From positions 930,001-994,000 of the forward strand of contig NZ_CP104208.1 of the NCBI RefSeq assembly GCF_026230175.1: 64,000 nt of DNA. The letters are read 5' to 3'. The position numbers were made by a program, and so were the translations under genes. The DNA is from Desulfovibrio mangrovi (lineage in GTDB: Bacteria > Desulfobacterota > Desulfovibrionia > Desulfovibrionales > Desulfovibrionaceae). Shown one piece after another: positions 63,861 through 64,000 of the stretch. The notes beneath the pieces are model-generated. The model saw only the letters and a list, made by a program, of their open reading frames with translations. It did not search any database and was not told where the DNA came from. Positions within the stretch are counted from its first letter, which is position 1, and every line of letters starts with the position of its first letter.

Positions 63861-64000
63861 ATGGACTCTACTTCTCCGTCATTTCCCGTCCTTGTCGTCA
63901 CCGGGTTGTCCGGTGGCGGCAAGAGTACCGTTCTCAAGGTCTTCGAGGATCTGCGTTACTATACGATTGACGGACTCCCCGTATCCCTCGCCATGCAGTT
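63861..64000 (+). CDS. rapZ: RNase adapter RapZ-like nucleotide-binding protein, C-terminus cut by window edge
   Basis: The first 46 residues are present. The Walker A motif [21 protein letters not shown] is that of the YvcJ/RapZ P-loop family, which binds glucosamine-6-phosphate and controls small-RNA decay in enterobacteria. [10 protein letters not shown] continues the family pattern. It lies 14 bases after ptsN. The regulatory role in this organism is inferred from the family. Confidence 0.93.
   Translation, partial: MDSTSPSFPVLVVTGLSGGGKSTVLKVFEDLRYYTIDGLPVSLAMQ

Overview
The window looks like a chromosomal segment of a Gram-negative sulfate-reducing bacterium of the Desulfovibrionaceae. 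This is inferred from gene content and order, since no rRNA or other phylogenetic marker was searched. The indicators are a cytochrome c553 next to a cytochrome oxidase operon, a glutamate synthase split over several polypeptides, a PxxKW cysteine-rich protein, Kdo/LPS-transport genes running into rpoN-hpf-ptsN-rapZ, and a candidate selenoprotein. Coding density is high, with GC-rich third positions almost everywhere. One gene (14867-16024) is plainly AT-rich and looks acquired. I see no rRNA, tRNA, CRISPR array, insertion sequence or prophage.

Layout. 1-14.8 kb, all minus strand: a truncated long-chain acyl-CoA ligase; dapF-dapA (lysine/meso-diaminopimelate); an HU/IHF-like protein overlapping a UshA-like gene with an in-frame UGA (candidate selenocysteine, CPTU motif); a MinD/FlhG-type ATPase; a GGDEF diguanylate cyclase; prfB with a programmed +1 frameshift; lnt; a CorC-type CBS protein; and a lipid-transport (Mla-like) cassette of MlaE, an ATPase relic without a P-loop, MlaD, a lipoprotein and a PilZ-like membrane protein. 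14.8-16.0 kb: the AT-rich DUF3800-like gene. 16.0-21.2 kb, minus: mnmG, an M20 peptidase, the PxxKW protein and an MTA/SAH deaminase-like amidohydrolase. 21.3-41.8 kb, plus: an esterase; a five-gene glutamate synthase operon; yajC-secD-secF; a PAS-LuxR regulator; proVWX (betaine uptake); cytochrome c553; and an aa3/caa3-type oxidase operon (SCO, I, III, IV, di-haem II, CtaB, a four-helix membrane protein).

41.9-49.4 kb: phenylacetate-CoA ligase (minus); a two-RCK/USP regulator with a CPA2 antiporter; nitroreductase, rsfS, gpmI, a small zinc ribbon protein; and a conserved hypothetical protein (minus). 50-54.5 kb: an NSS sodium symporter with a 36-residue MetS-like partner, a DJ-1 family protein, a Ca/Na exchanger and mtgA. 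54.5-55.8 kb, minus: a PurQ-like amidotransferase and a zinc-binding hypothetical protein. 56-64 kb, plus: pyrG, then kdsA-kdsC-lptC-lptA-lptB (Kdo synthesis and LPS export), rpoN, hpf, ptsN and the start of rapZ.

Functionally the segment is mostly housekeeping: cell envelope construction (dap, lnt, mtgA, kds, lpt, Mla), protein export (Sec) and nitrogen assimilation. It also carries a respiratory oxygen-reduction unit that is notable in an otherwise anaerobic gene background. The most interesting items are the candidate selenoprotein with a bSECIS-like hairpin, the P-loop-less ABC subunit in the Mla cassette, the AT-rich DUF3800/winged-helix gene, and a perfect 16-bp inverted repeat upstream of proV.
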